DNA of 64,000 nucleotides from Verrucomicrobiota bacterium (lineage in GTDB: Bacteria > Verrucomicrobiota > Verrucomicrobiia > Limisphaerales > UBA9464), in the NCBI GenBank assembly GCA_947454705.1, contig CANGKZ010000026.1, positions 1 to 64,000 on the forward strand. The letters are read 5' to 3'. A model generated the notes under the pieces. That model saw only the letters and a program-made list of their open reading frames with translations, was not told where the DNA came from and did no database searches. Shown one piece after another: positions 18,147 to 26,864 of the stretch (position 1 is its first letter; each line of letters starts with the position of its first letter). The position numbers and the translations under genes are program-made.

Positions 18147-18578
18147 GCGATGTCTCTGGAACCTGAACCGAGCTGCCGGTCGGACACCCGGGAGGGAAAC
18201 CTCGATTCTGGAAGCCGTGTTCAGTCAATGCTTGAGCTCCCGGACAAAATCCGGGTTCGAGCGTTCAAACACGTCCCGGCAGTCTCCAAAAGTTTTGCGA
18301 TCAAGTAAATCCAAGAAACACGGCGAACGAAGGAAGCTGGATCCGCCCCGCTCATTTTTGTGTAGAGGCCTCGGATCCGTCCGCCCTATCCTCCCCCCTC
18401 GTTCCGCAGACGCCGTTTTGTCAACTCGTTGTTGTCAAATCGTTTGTGAAAAAGCGTCGGCTGGAGGGGATTTGACGGACTGCCGGTAAAATCGAGCGCG
18501 GGAGCGACGCAGGAGGCGCTTCCCACGATTTTGGCCGGCAGCGGAGTCCCGAGTTTGAGACTGTTTGAGGACACTTCA
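18147..18578. promoter_or_regulatory. Divergent control region between the EPS export operon and kdgK
   Basis: About 430 bases without a supportable gene separate two divergent transcription units, so both promoters must lie here. The part next to kdgK contains a long imperfect hairpin at 18480-18541. A Shine-Dalgarno-like GAGG sits about 10 bases before the kdgK ATG. No reliable -35/-10 pair was identified. Confidence 0.5.
18480..18541 (+). promoter_or_regulatory. Long two-part hairpin in the leader of kdgK
   Basis: The outer arms CTGCCGGTAAAATCG (18480-18494) and CGATTTTGGCCGGCAG (18526-18541) pair over 15 bases with one bulge. The inner arms GGGAGCG (18500-18506) and CGCTTCCC (18517-18524) continue the stem. 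The structure ends 37 bases before the kdgK ATG and has no U-tract, so it may be a leader RNA structure or a protein-binding palindrome and not a terminator. The function is unknown. Confidence 0.5.
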
Positions 18579-19661
18579 ATGAAGCATGGTATAACGATTC
18601 AACCGCAGGGCGCGCTGGATTTTGTTTCGCTGGGTGCGCTGGTTCACCGCCTCGATCCGGGAATCATCCCGTTCCGCAAGGCGAACCAGTGCCAGATCCA
18701 CGTCAGCGGCGGCGAGTTCAACGTCGCGGCCAACCTCTCCGACTGCTTCCGTCGCCCGACGGGCATCGTGTCTGCGATGGTCAACTACCCCATTGGCGAG
18801 CTGATCGCCGAGCGCGTTCGCGCCATGGGTGTGAAGCCGTTCTACAAGCGTTTTGAGCACGACGGCGTCACCGGCCCCAACATGGCCACGGTGTACAGCG
18901 ACCAGGGCAAGGGCGTCCGCGCCCCGGTGGTGTTCTACAACCGCTGCAACGAAGCGGCCGGCCAGCTCAAGCCGGGCGACTTCAACTGGAATGAGATTTT
19001 CGCCGGCGGCGTGAAGTGGTTCCACAGCGGTGGCATTTTTGCCGCGCTGTCCCCCACCACTCCGGAGCTGATCATCGAAGGCATGAAGGCGGCGAAGGCT
19101 GCCGGTGCGGTCACCTCGTTCGACCTGAACTTCCGCGCCAAGCTGTGGAAGGTGTTCGGCGGACAGGACCGCGCGGTGTCCACGCTTCGCCGGATCATGG
19201 AGCACGTCGATGTCATCATCGGCAACGAGGAGGACCTGCAGAAGGGTCTCGGAGTGCCCGGACCCGAAGTGGCCTCCGAGTCGAAGCTCGATACCGCCAC
19301 GTTCTTCGGAATGATCGAACGCGTGGTGAAGCAGCATCCCAATGTGAAGGCCGTGGCCACCACGCTTCGCGAGGTTCACACGACCAATCGCCACAGCTGG
19401 AGCGCTGTGGCCTGGATCAACGGCCAGAGCTTCACCGCTCCGACGGCCGAGCTCGACGTGCTCGATCGCGTCGGCGGCGGCGACGGATTTGCGGCGGGAT
19501 TCATCCACGGCCTGCTGGCCGGTGAATCCGGTGAGGATGCCGTCCGCCTCGGCTGGGCCCACGGCGCATTGCTCACCACCTTCCCCGGTGACACCACCAT
19601 GGCCACCGAAGAGGAAGTTCGCGCCTTCGCGAAGGGCGGATCCGCCCGCATTCAGCGCTGA
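18579..19661 (+). CDS. kdgK: PfkB-family sugar kinase, probable 2-dehydro-3-deoxygluconokinase
   Basis: The enzyme likely phosphorylates 2-keto-3-deoxygluconate for the Entner-Doudoroff route. The 360-residue protein has the PfkB signatures: an N-terminal substrate region with QCQIHVSGGEFNVAANLS, a central FDLNFRAKLW segment (the DxNxR motif of KDG kinases), NEED in the nucleotide region, and the anion-hole/catalytic motif GGGDGFAAGF with Asp302. The ATG at 18579 was chosen because it begins the domain and has a Shine-Dalgarno-like GAGG; a longer frame runs up through the leader hairpin. A terminator follows at 19694. The gene is alone on its strand. Other PfkB substrates (fructose, ribose) cannot be excluded. 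Confidence 0.85.
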   Translation: MKHGITIQPQGALDFVSLGALVHRLDPGIIPFRKANQCQIHVSGGEFNVAANLSDCFRRPTGIVSAMVNYPIGELIAERVRAMGVKPFYKRFEHDGVTGPNMATVYSDQGKGVRAPVVFYNRCNEAAGQLKPGDFNWNEIFAGGVKWFHSGGIFAALSPTTPELIIEGMKAAKAAGAVTSFDLNFRAKLWKVFGGQDRAVSTLRRIMEHVDVIIGNEEDLQKGLGVPGPEVASESKLDTATFFGMIERVVKQHPNVKAVATTLREVHTTNRHSWSAVAWINGQSFTAPTAELDVLDRVGGGDGFAAGFIHGLLAGESGEDAVRLGWAHGALLTTFPGDTTMATEEEVRAFAKGGSARIQR

Positions 19662-19693
19662 CGAAGACGCCGCTGCTGATTCACCATACTCAC

Positions 19694-19735
19694 AAAAATC
19701 CCCGCCATCGGTTGATTCCGAGGCGGGGATTTTTT
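19694..19735 (+). terminator. Rho-independent terminator of kdgK
   Basis: The stem AAAAATCCCCGCC with GGCGGGGATTTTT is followed by a T-run (TTTTTTG) starting at about 19730. It lies 33 bases past the kdgK stop and is a strong intrinsic terminator. Confidence 0.9.
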
Positions 19736-19872
19736 GTCTTCAATGCGAATCGGCCGGGGACGGGATTCGATCCTTTGGAACTACCGTTTTTCGGTCTGGC
19801 CGGATTCCACCAGCAACACCGGCATTCCCCTGAAGATGACCAGTAGGTCGTCCCCCCGAAGATCCGTAGAAC

Positions 19873-19899
19873 TGCCCTCAAATCGGGGCTATGAGGGCA
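19873..19899 (-). terminator. Weak hairpin downstream of the FkbM methyltransferase gene
   Basis: TGCCCTCA (19873-19880) pairs exactly with TGAGGGCA (19892-19899) across an 11-base loop, about 85 bases past the stop of the minus-strand gene. No T-tract follows on that strand, so a terminator role is only possible. Otherwise 19736-19982 holds nothing recognisable. Confidence 0.25.
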
Positions 19900-19982
19900 C
19901 TTTGAGGGGATCCAGCGGCTCGGGAGTGACGTTGCCGCGGTGGGATCGGCATCTCGTTGAAACGAGAAACAATCGCCCGGGC

Positions 19983-20912
19983 CTAGGACGACGCCCCGTC
20001 GGGCATCTGATTGAAAAAAGTCTCCTCGGATGCGAGGAAACGTTCAGCGGACGCTGCACCCGACTCCGGAAACACCGCGAGGTCGAAGTAGAAAAAGTCC
20101 CGAATCCGCGCGTACCGGGTGAGGGAGTGGACCAGGCCTTCATCCGACAAATGCGCCCGCATGAGCAGAACTCCCTGATTGTCGTACACAACCACCGGTC
20201 CGTAACCGAGCTCTCTCAGCATGGGAAGCACGGTGTCAAACCGCTCATTCGCCTTGCGCCAAAGACTGGGGTGAAACTCAAACAGGATCACCGGATGGTC
20301 GCGTTTCAACGTGGCCTGCGCGCCCGAGAGGACGCGTCCGTCAAATCCATCCACGTCCACCTTGACCAGCCCCACAGGCCGAATCCGGGGATGCCCTTCA
20401 ATGACCGCGTCGAGGGTCTTCATCTGAACCGTCCGACCATTGCCGACCACCAACCGGTTGGTGGCGTTGCTCTCAACTTCCGACACCTGCAGGTCTGCCG
20501 GACGATCCGACAGGTAGCATTCGGCAAGCTCCACCTGCGTGTGCTGGGTGAGATTGCGTTTCAGGATTGCGGCAAAAGCGGGAAATCCCTCCACGAGCAG
20601 CAGGGCGTCCTTGGGGCCAGGGTCTGCAAGCACCGCGCCATCGCCGATATTGGCACCCACGTCGACCATCCGAAGCGCGCCTTGATCATTACGGACAAAG
20701 CTGCAAAGCCGCTTGAGGTTCGAGTTGTAGGTGACGTGATCCGCGGTATGGATCGCGAGGTCGCTGTTGAACGGCACCTCCAGGGTCCGGCCGAAATACT
20801 CGATCCGGACCGTGGGGTTGGCCGCCTTGAGCAGGAGCTTGCGGAGCAGACGAAATCCCCGGCGTCGTATCGGGCCGCCCCGCAGGCAATGGTTGTAAAT
20901 GAATTGAAACAT
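19983..20912 (-). CDS. FkbM-family SAM-dependent methyltransferase
   Basis: The 309-residue protein has the FkbM fold: a SAM-binding motif MVDVGANIGDGAV, a second motif ELAECYLSDRPADL, and the typical C-terminal TLDAVI...VKVDVDGFDGRVLSGAQATL followed by FEFHPSLW. Enzymes of this family O-methylate sugars, lipids or antibiotics, and many sit in polysaccharide loci, so methylation of an EPS sugar is likely here. The ATG at 20912 lies 39 bases past the stop of the flippase gene; longer frames would overlap that gene. It is probably co-transcribed with the flippase. Confidence 0.85.
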   Translation of the reverse strand: MFQFIYNHCLRGGPIRRRGFRLLRKLLLKAANPTVRIEYFGRTLEVPFNSDLAIHTADHVTYNSNLKRLCSFVRNDQGALRMVDVGANIGDGAVLADPGPKDALLLVEGFPAFAAILKRNLTQHTQVELAECYLSDRPADLQVSEVESNATNRLVVGNGRTVQMKTLDAVIEGHPRIRPVGLVKVDVDGFDGRVLSGAQATLKRDHPVILFEFHPSLWRKANERFDTVLPMLRELGYGPVVVYDNQGVLLMRAHLSDEGLVHSLTRYARIRDFFYFDLAVFPESGAASAERFLASEETFFNQMPDGASS

Positions 20913-20950
20913 GCAGTACCTGGTCAAGGGCCAGGAGTTCGTGGCTGATT

Positions 20951-22351
20951 TCAGCCGGTTGGAGATGGGTGACCCCGACTCAGTTGAGCGAGCTGTCGGG
21001 GAACGATCAGCAGACACGGAATCGCCACGACGAGCACATAGGATATGTTAGTCGCCCACACAATGCCTGTTAAGCCGAATCGTTGACCGAGCCACCATTT
21101 AGCGGGGACGGAAACCGACGCGAGAAGCGCGGACAACAAAAGCTGCGTGCGAAGCAGCGAGAGCGAGTTCCAGAAAACCGCAACCGCGGCGCCCATGGAG
21201 GCGAGCACGTTCCAGGTTGCGAGGGCCCAAAGCAGCGGGACCGAAACAGCCACGGGCTTTCCAACCCAAAGGGGGATGAGCCATCCTCCGGAGGGCAGCA
21301 ACAGCGCCGCGGAAAGCATGCCCACGACACAGGAGATTCCGACGGACGAAACCAACAGGCGGCGCACCCACTGAAACTCTCCCAACGTGATGGCCTCCGC
21401 ATACGCCGGCCACAGGGGCACGATGCAGAGCAGCTGAATCGATTGAATGATAGCGAAGGGCCGCTGGTGGTAGGAAAACTGGCTGACCGAGGACTGACCG
21501 AGCAGCTTGCCGATGATGAAGCTGTCGAGCTGGTAATTCGCCGTCTGCAGGAGATTCAACGCCAGGAATACCGACCCGGTCCTGAGCATCAGGCTGCCGT
21601 ACTCCCAGCGAAATTCCTTCAACGCGGGTTTCAGCCAGGGGCGCTGTCGGCGCAGGAGAATCCAGCCATTGATCAGGGCGAAGAAAAACGGGGGCCCCTG
21701 AACCACGGCCAACAACACGGGCAGCGGGGCACGGTAGTGTGTGGCCACTGCGAGCAACGTCACGGAGATCAGGCCGGATCCGACCATGAACCAGGACGTG
21801 ATGTGACTCTCCTGGAACGCGAGTCGGGCACGCTCCACCAACGACACCGGCACGGAGAGACAGAAAAGAATCACCGCAACCATCACCGCATCCCGTGCTT
21901 CGATCGAACCCACCTTCGATTTAAGCGACAGCAACCACCCCACATCCACGACGAACAGCATTCCCACCATCACCACAAGCGCCACCGCAGCAACGCCCAT
22001 GAGGAGAAAAACTGCAGATGAAAACAGGTGTCGGCAGTCGCTGCGGTCATCCCGGGCCGCAGCCCGGGCGAGATGCGTGATGAGAGCGTTGCCAATTCCC
22101 AGATCGACCCAGGTGAGTCCAACGATGAGCGAGGTGATGGAGATCCAGGTTCCAAGCCGCTCCTCGTCGAGGTAGGGGAGGGCCCATCGGATGCTGACCA
22201 GCATCAGGACGGCGCTGGACGCCTTGGCCACGAGCTGGCTTCCCGCTGAAAGCGCCACGCGAACCAGCCGATCGCGGCCTCCCTTGGAAGACAGGGAGTG
22301 CATCCGGGATTGAAGAACGGATCGAAGCTTGAGGACTGCGTTTGAAATCAT
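20951..22351 (-). CDS. Polysaccharide flippase (Wzx/MATE-type)
   Basis: The 466-residue integral membrane protein has about 12 hydrophobic segments. It opens with LSAGSQLVAKASSAVLMLVSIRWALPYL, the usual first helix of Wzx-like transporters, and has no charged catalytic motif. It should move lipid-linked repeat units across the inner membrane for the Wzy-dependent pathway encoded at 26.2-36.8 kb. The ATG at 22351 was preferred over a longer frame starting at 22423, which overlaps the hairpin after gnd. It precedes the FkbM methyltransferase by 38 bases. Confidence 0.85.
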   Translation of the reverse strand: MISNAVLKLRSVLQSRMHSLSSKGGRDRLVRVALSAGSQLVAKASSAVLMLVSIRWALPYLDEERLGTWISITSLIVGLTWVDLGIGNALITHLARAAARDDRSDCRHLFSSAVFLLMGVAAVALVVMVGMLFVVDVGWLLSLKSKVGSIEARDAVMVAVILFCLSVPVSLVERARLAFQESHITSWFMVGSGLISVTLLAVATHYRAPLPVLLAVVQGPPFFFALINGWILLRRQRPWLKPALKEFRWEYGSLMLRTGSVFLALNLLQTANYQLDSFIIGKLLGQSSVSQFSYHQRPFAIIQSIQLLCIVPLWPAYAEAITLGEFQWVRRLLVSSVGISCVVGMLSAALLLPSGGWLIPLWVGKPVAVSVPLLWALATWNVLASMGAAVAVFWNSLSLLRTQLLLSALLASVSVPAKWWLGQRFGLTGIVWATNISYVLVVAIPCLLIVPRQLAQLSRGHPSPTG

Positions 22352-22424
22352 TGCCTTCAACCCCGTTCCACGCGGCGATCTCTCAAGGACTCCGAACCCG
22401 GCGTGCGCCCTTTGAACACGCACA

Positions 22425-22457
22425 CGCCGGATGCCCCGTTGGCCGGGGCATCCGGCG
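22425..22457 (-). terminator. Hairpin downstream of gnd
   Basis: CGCCGGATGCCCC (22425-22437) pairs perfectly with GGGGCATCCGGCG (22445-22457) over 13 bases with a seven-base loop, 19 bases past the gnd stop on the minus strand. There is no clear U-run after it. The position and stability still suggest a terminator that separates gnd from the flippase gene. Confidence 0.6.
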
Positions 22458-22475
22458 TTGATACAACCTCAACGA

Positions 22476-23945
22476 TCAGGCGTTGTAGGTGCTGGAGCTG
22501 ACGCGGCCACCGGTGCCGGTCCAGTTGGTGTGGAAGAACTCGCCGCGGGGCTTGTCCACGCGCTCATAGGTGTGGGCGCCGAAGTAATCGCGCTGGGCCT
22601 GGAGCAGGTTCGCCGGGAGACGGGGATTACGGTAGCCGTCGAAGAAGGCGAGCGCCGTGCTGAACGCGGGAACGGGGATGCCCTTCTTGACCGCGAGCGA
22701 CACCACATTGCGCCAGCCCTTCTGGCTGCGCTTGATCTCGCCGCGGAAGTAATCGTCGAGCAGCAGGTTGGTGAGCTTCGGGTTCTTGTCGAAGGCTTCC
22801 TTGATGCGACCGAGGAAGCGCGACCGGATGATGCAACCACCGCGCCACATGAGGGCAATGCCACCGTAGTTGAGATTCCAGCCGTACTCCTTCGCCGCGG
22901 CGCGCAGGAGCATGTAGCCCTGGGCGTAGCTGACGATCTTGGAGGCATAGAGGGCGCTCATGATGTCGGCGATCAACGCCTTCTTCTTGGCCGCGTCCTT
23001 GGCCTGCGACAACGCGGCGCGGGGTCCCTTGAGCTTGCGGGCCGCCTTCACGCGCTCGTCCTTCATGGCGCTCACGCACCGGGAGAACACGGCTTCCGCG
23101 ATCAGCGTCACCGGCTGCGCTAGGTTCGCGGAATCGATGACCGTCCACTTGCCGGTGCCCTTCTGGCCTGCGGTGTCGAGGATCTTGTCCACCAGCGACG
23201 AACCATCCTCGTCCTTCTTGGCGAGAATGTTGGCAGTGATCTCAATCAGGAAACTGTCGAGCTCGCCGGCATTCCATTCCTTGAACACGGCGGCCATTTC
23301 GTCGGCGGTCATGCCGAGACCATCGCGCATGAGGCTGTAGGCTTCGCAGATAAGCTGCATGTCGCCGTACTCGATGCCGTTGTGGACCATCTTGACGTAG
23401 TGGCCCGATCCGCCGTTGCCCACCCAGTCGCAGCAGGCGGCGCCGCCGTCCACCTTGGCCGAGATGCCTTGGAAGATGTCCTTCACGTGGGGCCAGGCCG
23501 CAGTGCTTCCGCCGGGCATGATGCTGGGGCCGAAACGGGCGCCCTCTTCGCCACCGGACACACCGGTGCCGATGTACTGAAGCCCACGGGCTTCGAGTTC
23601 CTTCACACGACGGTCGGTGTCGTTGTAGAGGGAATTACCACCGTCGATAACGATATCGCCCGGCTCCAAATGCGGAATCAGCTGCGAAATGAACTCATCG
23701 ACCGCAGCGCCGGCCTTGACCATGAGCATCACGCGACGGGGGCGCTTGAGCTTGGACACCATCTCGGCAATCGAGTGGGCGCCCTGAATGCGGGTGCCCT
23801 TCGCCTCGTTGGCGAGGAAATCGTCCACCTTGGAGGTGGTCCGATTGTACGCCACGACGGTGAAGCCGTGGTCGTTCATGTTGAGAATGAGGTTCTGGCC
23901 CATCACTGCGAGGCCGATCACTGCAATATCGCCGGTAGGATTCAT
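22476..23945 (-). CDS. gnd: 6-phosphogluconate dehydrogenase, decarboxylating
   Basis: The enzyme oxidises 6-phosphogluconate to ribulose 5-phosphate in the pentose phosphate pathway. The 489-residue protein has the NADP-binding GLAVMGQNLILNMNDHGF near the N-terminus, then YNRTTSKVDDF, the GVSGGEEGARFGPSIMPGG substrate loop, and the catalytic region GSGHYVKMVHNGIEYGDMQLICE with the invariant Lys and Asn. The C-terminal tail contributes to the partner active site. Length and motif order are those of the long homodimeric form. The ATG at 23945 begins exactly at the Rossmann fold. It is divergent from the M13 peptidase gene. Confidence 0.97.
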   Translation of the reverse strand: MNPTGDIAVIGLAVMGQNLILNMNDHGFTVVAYNRTTSKVDDFLANEAKGTRIQGAHSIAEMVSKLKRPRRVMLMVKAGAAVDEFISQLIPHLEPGDIVIDGGNSLYNDTDRRVKELEARGLQYIGTGVSGGEEGARFGPSIMPGGSTAAWPHVKDIFQGISAKVDGGAACCDWVGNGGSGHYVKMVHNGIEYGDMQLICEAYSLMRDGLGMTADEMAAVFKEWNAGELDSFLIEITANILAKKDEDGSSLVDKILDTAGQKGTGKWTVIDSANLAQPVTLIAEAVFSRCVSAMKDERVKAARKLKGPRAALSQAKDAAKKKALIADIMSALYASKIVSYAQGYMLLRAAAKEYGWNLNYGGIALMWRGGCIIRSRFLGRIKEAFDKNPKLTNLLLDDYFRGEIKRSQKGWRNVVSLAVKKGIPVPAFSTALAFFDGYRNPRLPANLLQAQRDYFGAHTYERVDKPRGEFFHTNWTGTGGRVSSSTYNA

Positions 23946-24104
23946 GGATGAAACTCGGGGTTGAGGTCCGTCCCCGGGGGGCGGACGAGCGATCAGCTTA
24001 GTCCCGCGCCCGAATCGCAAGCCAGCGGGAATTTCAGGCGAATTGGTGTCTCTCCGCCGCTTCCCGGCTGGCAAAGCCCCGGACCCGGGCTAAACTCCGA
24101 AGTC

Positions 24105-26135
24105 ATGACGCTTCGCCCCATGCTTCGATACGTCGCCTTCCTGCCCCTCGTGGCCACCCTGGCCACGGCCGAGCCGCCACCCGTTCCCCGGTTTTCGGTG
24201 GACAACATGGACCGCTCGGTCCGCCCCGGGGATGACTTCTTCCGCTATGCCGGCGGCGGTTGGGTAAAGCGAAACCCGGTCCCGGCTGACAAAGCCCGCT
24301 GGAGCGGCTTCGACGAACTCCAGGAGCGAAACTGGTACCTGATCCGGGAAATCTTGGAGTCGAGCGCGGCGGCAGGAAAAACGATTTCGGGTCCGCAGCG
24401 CCAGGTCGGCGACTTGTTCGCATCGGCGATGGACACCAATCGGATCGAGAAGCTCGGCTTCAAACCCATCGAGCCGGAACTGAAGGAAATCGCACGTCTT
24501 CACACCCTTCCTGATCTCTTCAAGCTCGCCGCACGACTCCACTTGCAGGGCAGCAATCCGATGTTCGGCGACGGCGTGGGCCCCGACGCCAAGAACAGCA
24601 CGGTGTACGTGTACCAGGTCACCCAGGGCGGTCTGAGCCTGCCCGATCGCGACTACTACCTGGCCGACGGCTTTGCCCCGCAGCGGGAAGCCTACACGAA
24701 ACATGTGGCCACGATGTTTCAGCTCCTCGGCGAGACGGAAGCCGACGCCACGAAGCATGCGGCGACGGTATTGAGCCTGGAAACTGAGCTCGCCAAGGCC
24801 AGCAAATCGCGCGTGGAATTGCGCGACCCCAATGCGAACTACACCAAACTGACGGTTCAGGAGTTCGAGCAACTCACTCCGAACCTGCCCTGGAAGCTCT
24901 ACCTCCAAGCCTCAGGACTTGGAAAAATCCAGGAGCTGGTGGTGAAGCAGAAGGGCTTCGTGACGGCGCTGGGTTCGTTGTTGGAATCGCGTCCGCTGGA
25001 CGATTGGAAGACGTACCTGCGCTGGCAGGTGGTGAGCACCTCCGCCCCGTTCCTGCATCGGGCCGCCGCAGAGGAACACTTCCGCTTTTTCGGGACCCAG
25101 CTTCGCGGCCAGCCCCAGCAAGAGCCCCGCTGGCAGCGCGCCGCCAAGGTGGTGGACGGATCGATTGGAGAAGCGCTGGGCCGGCTGTACGTCGAAAAAC
25201 ATTTCCCCCCTGCGGCCCGCGCACGCATGGAGGAAATGGTCGGCAACATCCGGTCGGTCTTTCAGGACCGGTTGAAGAAGCTCGACTGGATGAGCGAGCC
25301 GACGCGCGTGAAGGCACTCGCGAAGTTCGATCGGTTCACCCACAAGATCGGACACCCGGCGGTGTTCCGCGATTACTCATCCGTGGTGATTCGCCGCGAC
25401 GACTACCTCGGCAATGTCCGTCGGGCCTCGGAGTTCGAAGCCAAGCGGGAGATTGCGCGGGTCGGCAAGAAGGTGGACCCGACCGAGTGGCACATGACTC
25501 CGCAGACGGTGAATGCGTATTTCAATCCGCTGCAGAACGAGATCGTGTTTCCGGCTGGAATCCTCGCTCCACCGTTCTTCGATGTGACCCTGGATGATGC
25601 GGTGAACTACGGTGCGATCGGCGTTGTGATCGGACACGAGATCACCCACGGCTACGACGATCAGGGGCGCAAATTCGACGCCAACGGCAATCTCAACGAC
25701 TGGTGGAGCGCCGCCGACGCGGCGGAGTTTGATGCCCGCGCGCAGAAGGTCGTGGATCAATACGGCGCCTACGAGGCCCTGCCCGGCTTAAAGGTGAACG
25801 GAAGGTTGACCCTCGGGGAAAACATCGCGGATCTGGGCGGAACGAGCATCGCGTTTGAAGCGCTTCAACGCTCGCTCGCGAAGAATCCGGAGCGCCGCAA
25901 AGCGATCGATGGATTCAGCCCGGAGCAGCGGTTCTTCCTGTCCCTGGGACAACTCTGGCGCGTGACGTGGCGTGAGGCGGAATTGCGTCGACGCATCGTC
26001 ACCGATCCCCACAGCCCGGGCCAATTCCGTGCGGTCGGACCCCACGTGAATTTCTCCGAATTCTTCCAGGCCTTCGGCATTCACGAAGGCGACCCGATGT
26101 GGCGGCCGGAATCCCAGCGCGCGAAGATCTGGTGA
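24105..26135 (+). CDS. Exported M13-family zinc metallopeptidase (neprilysin/PepO-like)
   Basis: From the ATG at 24105 the product has 676 residues. It has a signal peptide (MLRYVAFLPLVATLATA), the M13 N-terminal domain opening with NMDRSVRPGDDFFRYAGGGWVKRNPVP, and the catalytic domain with VIGHEITHGYDDQG (zinc ligands His511 and His515, catalytic Glu512) and GENIADLGG (third ligand Glu572). NAYFNPLQNEIVFPAGIL is the substrate-binding NAxY region. The C-terminus ends in W, as is frequent in this family. It should degrade peptides in the periplasm or outside. It is flanked by genes on the other strand and appears to be a single-gene unit. Confidence 0.95.
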   Translation: MTLRPMLRYVAFLPLVATLATAEPPPVPRFSVDNMDRSVRPGDDFFRYAGGGWVKRNPVPADKARWSGFDELQERNWYLIREILESSAAAGKTISGPQRQVGDLFASAMDTNRIEKLGFKPIEPELKEIARLHTLPDLFKLAARLHLQGSNPMFGDGVGPDAKNSTVYVYQVTQGGLSLPDRDYYLADGFAPQREAYTKHVATMFQLLGETEADATKHAATVLSLETELAKASKSRVELRDPNANYTKLTVQEFEQLTPNLPWKLYLQASGLGKIQELVVKQKGFVTALGSLLESRPLDDWKTYLRWQVVSTSAPFLHRAAAEEHFRFFGTQLRGQPQQEPRWQRAAKVVDGSIGEALGRLYVEKHFPPAARARMEEMVGNIRSVFQDRLKKLDWMSEPTRVKALAKFDRFTHKIGHPAVFRDYSSVVIRRDDYLGNVRRASEFEAKREIARVGKKVDPTEWHMTPQTVNAYFNPLQNEIVFPAGILAPPFFDVTLDDAVNYGAIGVVIGHEITHGYDDQGRKFDANGNLNDWWSAADAAEFDARAQKVVDQYGAYEALPGLKVNGRLTLGENIADLGGTSIAFEALQRSLAKNPERRKAIDGFSPEQRFFLSLGQLWRVTWREAELRRRIVTDPHSPGQFRAVGPHVNFSEFFQAFGIHEGDPMWRPESQRAKIW

Positions 26136-26205
26136 CCGCACGGCGGATCGAACAATCCAAACGAGATACCGACTCCAGTTCGGTCTCGGTCGAAGGAACA
26201 CCGAC

Positions 26206-26802
26206 TTAAACGGTGTCCTTCCATCGGGGCCGAACCGGCACTGCTGGATTGCCACTACACACCATGGCCGCGGGAAGATCCCGGGTCACCACGGCGCCGG
26301 CGGTGACGACGGCGTCGGTCGCCACGGTCACCCCGGGACCAACGAACGCCTGCGCGGCGATCCACACGCCATCCATCAGGACGATCGGGGCATGGCGATA
26401 CCGCATCGATTCCGACCGGTAGTCGTGACTCCCCGAGCAAAGGAATGCCCGTTGGGAAATGCAGCACTGCGCCCCGACGGAGATGGGGGCGAAATTCACA
26501 ATCGAAGCTTCCTCACCCACCCAGGTGTGGTCTCCGAGGGAGAGATTCCACGGGAGGTGGATGTTGATCCTGGGCTTGAGGTAAACGCCGGTTCCGACCC
26601 TGGCTCCAAAAATCCGGAGCAGCGCGCATCGAAGCGACGAGGGCCAGGGAAGCGGCGACAGGAAAAACACGCACTTCACCAGGTACCAAATCAGAAACAC
26701 CAGTTTGGACCGGCCCAACTCGAAGCCCTCCCGCGGCGAGAATCGATCGTTCCGAACCCGGCTGGATGCCGAATCTCTGCCGGCTTGGAGAGGAGGGGTC
26801 AT
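26206..26802 (-). CDS. WcaF-like hexapeptide-repeat acetyltransferase
   Basis: The 198-residue protein has a left-handed beta-helix made of hexapeptide repeats (IGDHTWVGEEASIVNF, then ISVGAQCCISQRAFL, and WIAAQAFVGPGVTVATDAVVTAGAVVTRDLP). The active-site region CSGSHDYRS carries the catalytic His of this group. It resembles colanic-acid acetyltransferase WcaF and should O-acetylate a sugar of the polymer. A hydrophobic N-terminal stretch (LVFLIWYLVKCVFFLSPL) is also typical. The ATG at 26802 lies 63 bases past the Wzy-like gene. A longer in-frame TTG at 26868 would overlap that gene's stop. It is the last gene of the 36798-26206 operon. Confidence 0.85.
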   Translation of the reverse strand: MTPPLQAGRDSASSRVRNDRFSPREGFELGRSKLVFLIWYLVKCVFFLSPLPWPSSLRCALLRIFGARVGTGVYLKPRINIHLPWNLSLGDHTWVGEEASIVNFAPISVGAQCCISQRAFLCSGSHDYRSESMRYRHAPIVLMDGVWIAAQAFVGPGVTVATDAVVTAGAVVTRDLPAAMVCSGNPAVPVRPRWKDTV

Positions 26803-26864
26803 TTCGATCAAATTCCGGACTGGGGGCGAAGACGGACCCAGCCCGGGGAGCCCGCCATTCTGGG

